Source: Paulownia fortunei | Taxonomy: Eukaryota > Streptophyta > Magnoliopsida > Lamiales > Paulowniaceae | Reading direction: 5' to 3' | NCBI GenBank assembly: GCA_019321725.1 | Contig: CM033110.1 | Span: 7,185,278 to 7,249,277 of the forward strand | DNA length: 64,000 nucleotides | Shown here: one piece after another, positions 1 to 11,026 of the stretch | Position numbering within the stretch: position 1 is the first letter of the stretch | How the letters are laid out: every line of letters begins with the position of its first letter | The notes under the pieces: generated by a model | The model's database searches: none | The model's input: only the letters and a program-made list of their open reading frames with translations | What the model was told of the DNA's origin: nothing | Translations under genes and position numbers: made by a program

Positions 1-2700
1 TGGTGCTCTGTGAGTATAAGACGGCTATTGGATGAACCATTTTTTATATTAAAGAAATTAGCATGTCTATGCGCATGCACTAAATTTTACTAGAAGAATG
101 ATCCAAACCCACAAGGAAGGCCCAAAGGCGATTGAACCCGCCCATGATGGAAGTTATAAAGAAAGAGATATTAAAGTTTCTTGATGTTGGGGTCATCTAC
201 CCCATTTCGGATAGCAAGTGGGTAAGCCCGGTCCAAGTGGTTTCTAAGAAGTCCAACATTACTGTAGTATAAAATGATTGTCAAGAGTTAGTACCTCAGA
301 GATCAAACTAGATGGTGAGTTTGTATTGATTATAGAAAGCTTAACTCTTCTACTCGTAAATATCATTTTCCTTTACCTTTTATTGATCAAATGCTTGAAC
401 GATTATCCAGTCATACTCATTATTGCTTTCTTGATGGCTACTTAGGGTACAATCAAATCGTCATTGCACCAGAGGATCAAGAGAGGACTACCTTTACTTG
501 TCCATTTGGTACATTTGCCTACCGGCGCATGCTATTCGAACTTTGCAATGACCGACCACATTTCAAAGGTGTATGGTGAACATTTTCTCTGAGTACATTG
601 AGAACATCATAGATGTATTCATGGATGATTTCAGTGTTTATGGAGATTCATTTGACAAATGCCTAAATATCCTTATACTTGTACTTCAAAGATGCATTGA
701 AACTAATCTTGTGCTCATTTGGGAGAAATGTTATTTTATGGTTGATCAAGGGATAGTGTTGGGGCATGTAATCTCTGCTAGAGGGATTGAGGTTGATAAA
801 TCTAAGATTGATCTTGTGTGTTCCTTACCCCCACCCACAAGTGTTAGGGAGATTTGCTCTTTTCTTGGATATACAGGTTTTTATCGTAGGTTTATTAAAG
901 ATTTCTCCAAAATAGCATTTCCCTTGTGTAGATTGCTTCAAAAAGATGTGACTTTTGAGTTTGATGATAATTGCATGACAACTTTTAGCACCTATCATCC
1001 AACCAATAAATTGGAAACTTCCTTTTGAACTTATGTGCGATGCAAGTGACTGCGTAGTTGGTGTTGTATTGGGGCAGAGAGTAGGGCGAACTCCTCATGC
1101 CATTTACTATGCATCGCGTACTTTAAATGATGCCCAACTCAACTATTCTACCACTGAAAAGGAACTTTTGGTGGTTATTTTTGCTTCAGAAAAATTTCAT
1201 TCATATTTGATTGCTGCAAAAGTAATTATTTATTCCAATCATGTAGCCCTTAGGTACTTGCTCACCAAGAAGGATGTCAAGCCATGACTTATTCGATGGA
1301 TCCTTCTTATGCAAGAGTTTGACTTAGAAATCAAGGATAAAAAGGGGTCCGAGAACTTGGTTGCAGACCATCTTTGTAGGTTGGTACACAAGAAAGATGC
1401 ATTGTCATTAAATGAAGGTTTCCCGGATGAGCAACTTCTAGCAATGAGTGTGGCAACCCCTTGGTATGCCGACATTGTTAATTTCTTAGTCACTAGGAGG
1501 TTGTCGGATGAATTGACTAAGGCATAAAAAGAGAAGATCAAGAGTGATGCTAAAAACTACATTTGGGATGATCCATACCTTTGGAAGCATTGTTCCGATC
1601 AAGTGATAAGGAGGTACGTGCATGAAAGTGATTTTATTTCCATTCTAAAATTTTGTCATTCCCTTGCATGTGGTGGACATTTTGGACCAAAATGAATTGC
1701 TCTTAAGGTGCTTGAAAGTGGTTTCTATTAGCCTTTATTATTCAAGGATGCCTATCACCATTGCAAGTCTTGTGATCGGTGTCAAAGGACAGGTAACTTG
1801 GAACTTAGGAATCAAATGCCACAAACTCCTATACTTATTGTAGAAATTTTTGATGTTTGGGGCATTGATTTCATGGGCCCCTTTCCCTTTCTTTTGGTAA
1901 TCTTTACATTATACTTGCTATCGATTATATTTCAAAGTAGGTGGAAGCCAAAGTCACTCGGACTAATGATTCAAAAACTATAGTACATTGTGTCAAGTCC
2001 CATATTTTTGCAAGGTTTGGCATGCCTTAGGCCATGATTAGCAATAGAGGCACCCACTTTTACAATAGGTCAGTGGAAACTCTTTTCAAGAAGTATAACA
2101 TCACACATCGAGTTTCCACATCATACCATCCACAAACAAGTGGGCAAGCAGAGGTGTCCAATAGAGAGATCAAGTCTATCCTTGAGAAAATGGTTAAAGT
2201 GAATAGGAAAGATTGGAGCATTTGCCTTGATGATGCATTATGGGCATATCGAATAGCCTACAAAACTCCCATTGGCATGTCCCCCTATCGGTTAGTTTAT
2301 GGGAAGCCTTGTCATCTCCCGATGGAGCTAGAGCATAAAGCATGGTGGGCAGTGAAATAATGCAATATGGAGATGGATGCAGCAAGGGAACAAAGGAAAA
2401 TTACAGCTCCAAGAGCTTGAGGAGATTCGTAATGATGCCTATGAAAATTCCCGAATCTACAAAGAGAAGACTAAGGTATTTCATAATAGGATGATATCAA
2501 GAAAAGACTTTGTCATTAGTTAAAAAGTTCTTCTATTTCATTCATGTCTTAAGTTATTTCCAGGTAAATTGCACTCTCATTGGGTTGGTCCTTTTATTAT
2601 TTCGAATGTCTCCCTCATGGTGTAGTTGAAATATGGACTTTGAAGATGGACAAGATATTCAAAGTAAATGGCCATAGGCCATTTATTGTTGAGTATGATT
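1..2700 (+). pseudogene. Ty3/gypsy (Athila/Tat-like) pol remnant, element A
   Basis: Decayed polyprotein of an LTR retrotransposon, already inside pol at the window edge. Reverse transcriptase is recognisable at about 330-1000 (FLDGYLGYNQ near 430, FMDD catalytic motif near 620). RNase H follows at about 1033-1400 (MCDASD, TEKELL). The integrase zinc-binding His/Cys region lies at 1650-1800, and the integrase core at about 1855-2360 ([18 protein letters not shown]). Stops and frameshifts occur throughout, for example near 300, 580, 1025, 1286, 1526, 1696 and 1981. The second catalytic Asp of integrase reads Asn (SNRGTHF near 2040). It is closely related to element C at 41576-55500. Not functional. 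Confidence 0.93.
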
Positions 2701-2986
2701 ATCGTGGAAGTATATTTCTTTTGAATAACTAATGATTAAATTCAACACTTGTTTGATTTCATTATCATATCGTTGGAAGTTAGAGGTCATAAGTGTTTAT
2801 GGGTATCACCACTGGAAGCCCTCACAAGACTACAACTCATCCTCTATGGTCCACTTAGGTGTTTAAAGGCTTGTTGCATGTGCTAAATGCAATTGTGATT
2901 TTCTACAAAAATGAACTAGTTTAGTTTGTGTTTATATCTTGTTTAATGTTTGCTCGAGGACAAGCAAAGTTAAATGTGGGGGAATT
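2701..2986 (+). other. 3' untranslated region and polypurine tract of element A
   Basis: Noncoding 3' region between pol and the LTR, ending in a purine-rich tract (AAATGTGGGGGAATTT, about 2972-2986). This tract would prime plus-strand DNA synthesis in reverse transcription. The stretch aligns by eye with 54636-54951 of element C, sharing phrases such as GCTCGAGGACAAGCAA just upstream of the tract. In element A it follows pol almost directly, whereas element C has about 3.1 kb of extra sequence at this point. Confidence 0.8.
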
Positions 2987-3550
2987 TAATAAGTGCATAT
3001 TTTTACATATTTTGTATCAATCCCTCTATGTCTTTCTTGCTTTGTTCTTGTTATTAATAGGTTTTTGTTAATGTTCTGTGTGTGATAGGAGTTTGGGAAT
3101 CAAAAGATCGATAATGAGCCAAAACGAAACAAGCATTATTGGGACAAATTGACAAGGTTCTATTGCGTTAATTTTTGTATTTTGGGTATAAATTTTTTAT
3201 CCAAAGCCCTATGGATCTGATTCTCATCTTATTGGAAAGATAAGGGATATATATACAACTTTTATGTTGGCAACGTTTCTCAATTCAATTGATTTCAAAT
3301 AGAAAAATTCAGTTAAATATTCAAACATTCACTGAAACTTTCAGATATGGGAATCTTGGTATTTTTGGGATAACTCTCTCCAAAAATGTGATATTGATCG
3401 AATTTAAGTGGTTATAGAAATATAATAGATAAGGCTACAATTTTTATGCATACACTGAAAGCTAATTCATTCTAGAAAGAGGTCAAAAATTAATTGAAAG
3501 GGGATGAACACTATCAGACTGTCATTCTAGAGAAGAAGAAAATAGTAGCA

Positions 3551-3615
3551 ACGGCGCCTAGGCGCCGTGCTTACTATCCTCTTCGGCACCTAGGCGCCAT
3601 ATTTTGGTGCCTAAG
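3551..3615. repeat. GC-rich palindrome cluster in LTR A
   Basis: A perfect 18-bp palindrome, ACGGCGCCTAGGCGCCGT, lies at 3551-3568. A one-mismatch version (GGCACCTAGGCGCC) lies at 3585-3598, and a decayed third version (GGTGCCTAAG) starts near 3606. These stand out sharply in an AT-rich LTR and could form hairpins. Function unknown. Confidence 0.85.
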
Positions 3616-3767
3616 TGTTGTCCGTGTAGGAAAATTGATTCCTTTGCTTGAAGTGGCGACCCTTTACACCTTTTGGAACATGTTTGTGATATATATACAC
3701 TAGATACATATATCACACCACACACATGACATATTTTACAACACATATTACTCACTTTACAAAAAAT

Positions 3768-3831
3768 ACACAACACACCTTACACACTTTACACCAAATG
3801 CACAACACACCTTACACACTTTACACCAAAT
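3768..3831. repeat. 32-bp tandem duplication in LTR A
   Basis: Two near-identical adjacent 32-bp units, each containing CACAACACACCTTACACACT. They are low-complexity CA/TA-rich sequence within the LTR and encode nothing convincing. Confidence 0.85.
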
Positions 3832-4959
3832 CACATCACCATCTCACACTTTATAAAAAGACACTATCATCTCAACACAAATATCAAATTTTTAGATTCA
3901 CTCACTTTCCTAGAAATCACACACATCTTTAGAAAGCAATCTTGGGGTCTTAGAGTATCAAGGAAGACAAAGTGGAAGAGGCTTGGAGAAAGAGACATCC
4001 ATAATCCACCATCAACCAAACTACATTCTTCAACCAATAAGTTTCTTGGACTCCCTGTGTTGTTAATTTTATTTTCTTATCATGTTAGGCTAAACTTCCT
4101 TCTTGGTTGAGGGTGATTTCAAAGCCCTAGACATAGGTTCTTGTAATTAAATATTTAATATTGTTGACCAACTTTCCAATTGAAGTTGTTTATGTTTTTC
4201 TATGCTTAATGTCTTATGGATATTTTCTTGCTTTGTTTGGGTGCGCAACCAAATTGGATTTGAAAACTCCCTACAACTAGAATAGAGATTTTAGATCCGT
4301 AACTATTTTGAATTTCTAATCATGTGTAGTAAATTGTGATTAATGATTATGGGATATTTTTATTAGAAAATATAACCTAAGTTAAATAACCCGAGCTTGT
4401 GTGGTTATTGCTTAGATCAATCTATTTTTTTTGTTTTAATGCATCCATTGGATTAAATTCAGAGAGCTTATTCTAGGTTGTTTGGTCGGTAGAGAATTAA
4501 ATAGAGAGCTTGTTCTATCTAACGAGCAACTAAGGAAAGATTGGGGTAGTAGAGCTTGTTATTACCTACGGTTGACAATTTCATTGACTAATTGTTCATA
4601 ATATTGATATGAAATTACAACCTATTGTCTAATGGCGGCGAATGAAGCCTCAACCTACTTTAATTACTTGTAGCTTATTGATTTAATTTTCATTGCTTTG
4701 AATTTTAATTAGTTTTAGTTTCTGCAACTTAGTTAATCAACACAATTCCTCCCAAACGTTTGTTGTTTATTTCTAGAGTTTGCTTGTTGAAGTCTTAGTT
4801 TTAGGTTAGTAATTTTGAAGTTAAAATTCTTAGTTAGTTGAGTTGATAGTAAATCAATTAGGCTTGATCCTCATGGGATCGACTCTTACTCGCTCTATAC
4901 TCATTAAAATTTTGTTTAAGAGTTAGGTTTAAATTTGGTAGGCCTACGACAACCGACCA

Positions 4960-7900
4960 AGTGGCTAGGGTTCTAAAGCTAATGACAAGTGATATTATCG
5001 TAGAAAGCTGAGATATTAGAAGAGGACCTACAGGGAGTATCTTGTAACTCGCCAGAAGGGTTCTAGTATATATTTTGTTCAAGTTAACCTTTTAGTTAAC
5101 GAGGCTTCTTGGATATTAGATACCTGTTGTGGTTTTCATCTTTGCAATAACTTACAGATTATGACAAGAAGTAGGAAGATGAGTAGGGGATTGATGACCC
5201 TGAGGCTAGGGAATGGAGCAAGAGTTTCAGCATTAGCCATAGATATCGTCTACTTAGAGCTAGGCGGTAGAGTTAGGATAGATTTAAATAATTGCCTTTA
5301 GGTACTTGAGTTAGTAAAGAACATTATCTCCATTCCAGTTTTGGATAGAGAAGGTTTTTTATTTTCTACAATATATAGAAGTTGTTCCATACATGAAGGT
5401 TCTCTTGAATTCGTGTTGGTACTTTGGCAAATAATTTATACTATTACACCCAAAAACTCCATCTTGCACATTCAACAAAATAAATATAAAATATTATTTT
5501 TTAGAAAGCTACCTATGCCTAGGTGGGGGTTTAGGTGGACCCTACCCATTTAAAATCTCAAAATAATTTCAATATTTTTACAAGACCATTAAAATGTTGG
5601 AAACAAATAAGGAGTACTACTCCCTAACATTATTTAAAGCAAAAAGATGGTAAATGAAGTTTATAAACCTTAACAAATACTGTGATCTCTCTAGAAAGTT
5701 GTTGTGGTTAGAAGACCTGCAAAGCACACATCTTGCAAGAAAAGTTTGCAAGAGCATCGCCGACTTGATCACCTTGACAATAAATATGAGTGACTCACGA
5801 TGTAAAGCATGCTAGAAGCATCTTAGTCCACGTGAGCTGTCCTTGAAGCTACCAACAAACTTTATGTGATAGTTGAATGAGCCGGATGATCACTTGAGAG
5901 TCAAGTTCGATCCAACCTTCCTCACAACAAAGGAAAAGATCTTTGAGAAGCATTGCTAATTCCACTTTCATGTTAGATACAACACCAATAAATTTTAACA
6001 ATGCAAACACCATATCATCATTAAAGTCTCTCAAAATTGTAATAGGTTTCGACCATCCCATATCTGGTTTGGACCATAAAACACAATGTATTCAATATAA
6101 TTGGAAAAAAGGCTGAACACGAATGTCAATTTCTGCTGCTGTCATACTATCGGATAGTGTTTGATATGTGCAATAACCCCTGAATTATTCGATGGAAGCT
6201 GAAAATATTTCTAGAACTTTCCATCATTTTTCTCTCTAGATAAACCAAAAAACCAAGAAACAAAGCACTAATTCAGTAAATTTGGAAGAAAGTCTCCAAT
6301 GTTGTATCCACAATATCAAATTGTGCGTATTAGGTAGCTGTAGATTGAAAAGTTGTCCAAAGATAGCCTAAACCTGGTGTGCTTGTTTCCTATTCAAGAA
6401 AAGGTGAGATGTTAGAGTAGGTCGTATCTCTAAAAAAAGAATTCACAAGTTGGCATAATTTCTTGGTCTCTAGACGAGCAATAAATGTCCATATGTGAAT
6501 CTTGTCTTAAGGGATGAACAAGTCACCATTTGTTAGACAAGTGCAGCGTGCTTCAAATTTCATGGATTTGATCCATACGAATGTATGTAGGCCACTAAGT
6601 GTTAGTGCTCAAGAAAACTACCACTACTTCGTTACCTTTATAGATGACTTCTCCAGGTATGGGTATCTGTATCTTTTGAGATACAAGTCTGAAGCATTTG
6701 AAAAGTTCAAAGACTTTAGGCATGAAGTGGAGAAATAAATTGGGTGAATTATTAAGATCCGATCGAGGAGGAAAATACTTGAGCTCAGAGTTTTTTGATT
6801 ATCTAAGAGAGAATGGGATTCTCTCGCAGTGGACTCCACTTACCACTCACAGATTAATGGAGTAGTTGAGTATAGGCACCAGACATTATTGGACATGGTT
6901 TAGTCCATGATGAGTTTCTCTAAACTTTATCTTTCATTTTGGGGCTTTTCTCTAGAAACGAAGGCATATCTATTAAATAGAGTGCCATCAAAGTTGGTGC
7001 CTAAAACACCATATGAGAAGTGGTGTGGCAAGACCCCTCATTATAAATACCTTAGGGTATGGGGTTGCCCTGCTTATGTGAAGCAAAAAGTGGGAGAGAA
7101 TACTTTGGATACTACTTCTACGACCCCTTAGAACAAAATGTGTTTGTTTAAAAAAAATGTCACTTTCCTTAAAGAGGCATTTTTAATGGATAGAAATGGC
7201 AAGATTGTAGAAATTGAAGAAACTCAAGACCCACAACAAGTCCCACAAGAGGCAATAGTGCTAGAACCACCCACAACTAACGCTTTCAATATGTAACCTC
7301 CTAGGAGATCCTAAAGTATCTCGAACCAACTTAATAGGTATGCCTTTTTGTCAAAGAACAATAAGGAGGGGCTACCTTTAGATAGTGATCCAATGAACTA
7401 TGAAGAAGTGATGTCTGACATTGACTCAGGAAGATGGCATGAAGCCATGCAATCTGAGATTGACTCCATGTACTCCAACAAGGTTTGAACCTTGTTGGAA
7501 CCACCATAGGATATTATATCCATTGGGTACAAATGGGTCCACAAGCGGAAACTTGGAGCAGATGAATAGGTGAAGACCTATAATTCATAACTGGTTGCGA
7601 AGGATTATACTCAAAGGTAAGGAACTGACTATGAGGAAACCTTCCACAATTAGCAATGCTTAAATCTATTCGGATCTTATTGGCTATATCTGCATAATTT
7701 CATTATGAGATATAATAGATGGATGTGAAGATCACCTTCCTTAATGGGAATACCGGGGAAGATATCTACATGAGGTAACCTAAGTGTTTCATATCTAAAG
7801 TAAGTGAGGAAAGGGTTTGCAACATCAAATTTATAGACTCAAACAAGCTTTCTGAAGTTGGGACATCCAATTTGATGAGGCAATTAAATCTTTTGGTTTT

Positions 7901-8919
7901 CTCAAGAATTCGGATGAACTTTGTATGTACAAGAAGATTATTAACATTTATTGTGCTCTATGTTGATGATATCCAACTCATTCAAAATGATATAGGGATG
8001 CAGTAATCAATAAAGGCTTAGTTGTCTACTCAATTCTCCATAAGAATTTGGGAGAAACATCTTACATTTTGGGGATGAAGATCTATAGAAGATGATCGGA
8101 CTATCGTACATAGATAAGATGCTAAAGACATTTAGCATTGAGGAATCCACGAGGGGATTTATGTCGATGAGTCATGGTATTTCTTTCTCTATGTCTATAT
8201 CCCCAATGACTCCTAAAAAAAGACGTAGGATGACTCATGTACCTATACCTCCACCATTGGAAGCATAATGTACAATATGCTATGTACTGGGTTGGATTTC
8301 ATGTATGCTCTGAGTATTACAAGCAGATATCAATTTAGTCTAGGCAAACAACACTGGAAAGCTGTAAAAATGATCCTTAAGTACTTAAGAAGGATTGAGG
8401 ATGTCTACTTGGTTAATGAAATAGAGAGTTGAAGCTAAAAGCCTTTATAGATTCTAACTTTTAGTCTGATATAGATGATTTGGATTCATATTTATTATAA
8501 ATAATGGGGCGGTCAGTTGGAGAGTTCCAAGCAAAAGACGACTACGGATTCCACCACCAAGGCTGAGTACATCGCTACATGTGATGCTGCGAAATAAGCT
8601 ATTTGGATGAGAAACTTCATCAAAGTGTTGAGTGAAGTTCTATCCGTTGTTGATCCAGTACCTCTCTACTGTGATAGTTGTGGGGAGATTGCACAAGCAA
8701 AGGATCCAAGATCTCATCAAAGATCTATGAACATTATAAGGCGATACCACCTGATTCGAGAGATCATTGGCAAGTATGATGTCAAAGTAGAGAGAGCTGC
8801 CTTGGCAAAAAACATAGTAGATCCACTGACCAAACCCCTAGGGTAAAGAGTATTCAAAAGATATCTTGAGAAGATAGGCCTAAGGTACATAGGTAATTTG
8901 CTCTAGAAAAGTGAGAGAT
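4960..8919 (+). pseudogene. Ty1/copia internal region, element 1 (truncated, decayed)
   Basis: Remnant of a copia polyprotein, lacking the 5' LTR and most of gag. Order: end of the gag zinc-knuckle and protease region (about 4960-5440), integrase (about 6510-7130, TFIDDFSRYGY near 6640), reverse transcriptase (about 7420-8250, YVDDI near 7960), and RNase H ending at 8846 with the copia-typical LIREIIGKYDV and NIVDPLTKPLG. It aligns closely with copia element 2 at 20440-22763. Many stops and frameshifts make it inactive, and a LINE fragment interrupts it at about 5490-6390. Confidence 0.9.
5490..6390 (-). mobile_element. LINE (non-LTR retrotransposon) 3' fragment inserted in copia element 1
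   Basis: This block has no counterpart in copia element 2, whose homologous sequence runs continuously from about 21680 to 21715. On the minus strand the frame at 6061-5849 and its continuation reads like the RNase H domain of plant LINEs: NMKVELAMLL, then EEGWIELDSQVIIRL, then DALANFSC near 5740. Stops interrupt it. Boundaries are estimated from the copia alignment, and I could not define a target-site duplication or poly-A tail. An RNase-H-like gene fragment of other origin is possible. Confidence 0.55.
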
Positions 8920-9897
8920 TGTTAGAGTAGTGCCCTATGAGCCATTAAGTGGTCACTTTTATACACTTGTAAAAATTGTCTTATTCGAAATATATTGGTA
9001 AAATTAGCATTTATTTATCTCCAATTGCACTTAGTAATTCGATATACTCCCTAGCCATTCTTAGCTATAGGGCATGGTAGCACATATGATGACGATAATG
9101 GAATATGCCTTTATGACTTTATCTTAAACTAGTTCCTAGTCAGGGTTTATTGAGATGGGGCATCAACAAGCCCGAAAAACTCATGCACATGATGCATGTT
9201 TGAAATAAGGATGTCTCGATAAGCACCAGCATGGTAATGCTAATATATGTGTGCGGGTGTTTGTTAGAGAACAAGTACACTGAATAGACCCGTAAGAAAT
9301 TTTTGATTGGAAATATTGTTCGTTGAATGAGAACTTTCAAGTTACAATAGTGCATGAATTAGTCCTTGGACTTAAGGCACCATTGTAATTTTGTGCACGA
9401 CATGTTTCACTTTGACATATGCCCTGATTGCTTGACAATCACAAGGGGAGTATGTTTGGTATAGCATCCTCATGTATGGAGGTAAATGAGTGGCCAACAT
9501 ACCTATATGGAAAAATAGATGAATCTTCTATTCATTCCATGGTCCTTGACTCAGAAGTCTTTAGACGAGAGTTTTCTAATGATTCACCAAAATTCAATAA
9601 GACTAGAAACAAAATTATAGTTATTAAGTTAATTATAGTTTTAACTAATAATTCATGCCCTAAACTTAATCGGGGGATTAATAGATAGAGGGTCCGGACT
9701 TTCATGGTAATCATATAAGAAATAGGTTCGCATGTTATTTCACCTAAAACTAGGTAGTCATGATGCACTACTAGGTACTTCCCATGACTTCTAAGGTTAT
9801 TGGAATAAATGAGTAATTACAAGATGATTAATTAATTAAATTAACTGATCAAAATATTTATAATTCGATTAAGTTGCAAGAGTTGCAAGCCTACTGC

Positions 9898-11026
9898 TAG
9901 ACCTGACCACGGTTCAAGAACCGCCGGTTACGGTTCGGAACCGCCGGTTCCACGGTTCAAGAAAATTTCGACCCTTAACCTTAACCGTCAAGGCCGGTTA
10001 CGGTCCGGGTTCTGGAATCGCCGGTTCCGGTTCCGGTTACGGTTCCGGTTAACCGCCGGTTCCGGTTCCGGTTCTGACCCTTATATTTTATTTTATTTTT
10101 TAAAAATTTTTTGAACTTAAATTTGCAAAAAATATTGTTACTTTTTGAACTTAATGAAAAAAAATAAACTTAAATTTGAAAAAAAAATAACTAAAATTTA
10201 AGCATATGATCCAAAACAAAAGTGACTAAATTAATTTTTAAAATTTTAAAAAAATATTTTTTTCATTTACACTGTATTGATAAAACACAATTTAATAAAT
10301 TTTAGTTTTTGGAGTTAATATTATCATATAAAATCGATTAAACATTACAATAATTTAATAATATTAAATGAGAAGTTGGGGAATAAACAGTAGATATTGT
10401 AAAGTAACATTATTAAATATTATTAAATAATTACAGATTTACTTATTATTAAAATAATTGTAAAGTAGCATAATTAGATAATTTCCAAAACTTTATTTAT
10501 TATTAAGATGAAATGTAGAATGCTTAAATATAGGACTTGATTTGTAATTTGCTGAAACTAATTAATTAAATTTAAAGAAGAATACAACACCAATTATATT
10601 AATTTTCAGAAACAAAACAAGTAATTTGAGGGGAAAAAAAATAAAAAAATAAATGATGAGACTTATTTATGCACTTATTCAAAATTATAAACATATGGTT
10701 CATTAGCTTAGTTGGTTAGAGTGTTCTATTAATAGTTTGGAGGTCACAAGTTCAAAACCTATATAACACACTTTTACACAATTTTGATAAAAAAAAATTA
10801 AAAAAATTAAAAAAATTAAAAACCGCCGGGTCGGGCCCGGCGGTTCCGGCCCGTGAACCGCCGGGTCCAACCCGGCGGTTCACGGACTAGATGAACCGTA
10901 ACCGGCCGTGAGTTCACGGCCGGTTCACGGTTCCGACCCGTGAACCGTGGTCAACGGGTTCTGACCCGTTGACCACGGTCCGGTCACGGGCCGGGTCCGG
11001 TTTGGACCCGACCCATGGTCGGTCTA
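9898..11026. mobile_element. hAT-like non-autonomous DNA transposon
   Basis: The element is flanked by identical 8-bp duplications, CCTACTGC at 9890-9897 and 11027-11034, the size made by hAT transposases. Its ends are imperfect inverted repeats: TAGACCTGACCACGG at the left, and TAGACCGACCATGGG as the reverse complement of the right end. Both subterminal regions (9900-10080 and 10822-11020) are GC-rich arrays of CCGGTT/ACGGTT-type motifs. The middle is AT-rich with no transposase frame. The related LTR at 22764-23915 has the empty site near 23780. A tRNA-like sequence lies inside. Confidence 0.8.
10697..10769 (+). pseudogene. tRNA-Ile(AAU)-like sequence inside the hAT element
   Basis: Matches the layout of a plant nuclear tRNA-Ile. 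An A-box-like TAGCTTAGTTGG follows the acceptor strand (GGTTCATTAGC), the anticodon loop region reads TATTAATAG (anticodon AAT), and a decayed B box AGTTCAAAACC lies near 10750. Most departures from a normal tRNA-Ile are C-to-T or G-to-A changes, and the acceptor stem (GGTTCAT against ATATAAC) no longer pairs well. Probably a non-functional fossil. It could be part of a tRNA-derived SINE head instead. Confidence 0.6.

Larger units (their letters stand above)
2987..4950 (+). repeat. 3' LTR of element A
   Basis: The sequence starts TAATAAGTGCATA directly after the polypurine tract, matching the TGATAAGTGCATA start of element C's LTRs. The terminal TG has decayed to TA. The right part carries the phrase CTCATGGGATCGACTC near 4870, which resembles the 3' part of Athila/Tat LTRs. 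The right boundary is approximate because Ty1/copia coding sequence takes over at about 4950-4970 without a visible CA terminus or primer-binding site. Short ORFs inside it are chance reading frames. Confidence 0.75.

Noticed and set aside
3726..3932. His/Thr-rich ORF (THITHFTKNTQH...)
   Set aside because: Product of the 32-bp CA-rich tandem duplication inside an LTR. No start context, no family.
10697..10769. Functional tRNA-Ile gene
   Set aside because: The acceptor stem does not pair properly and the B box is decayed (AGTTCAAAACC), so expression as tRNA is unlikely.
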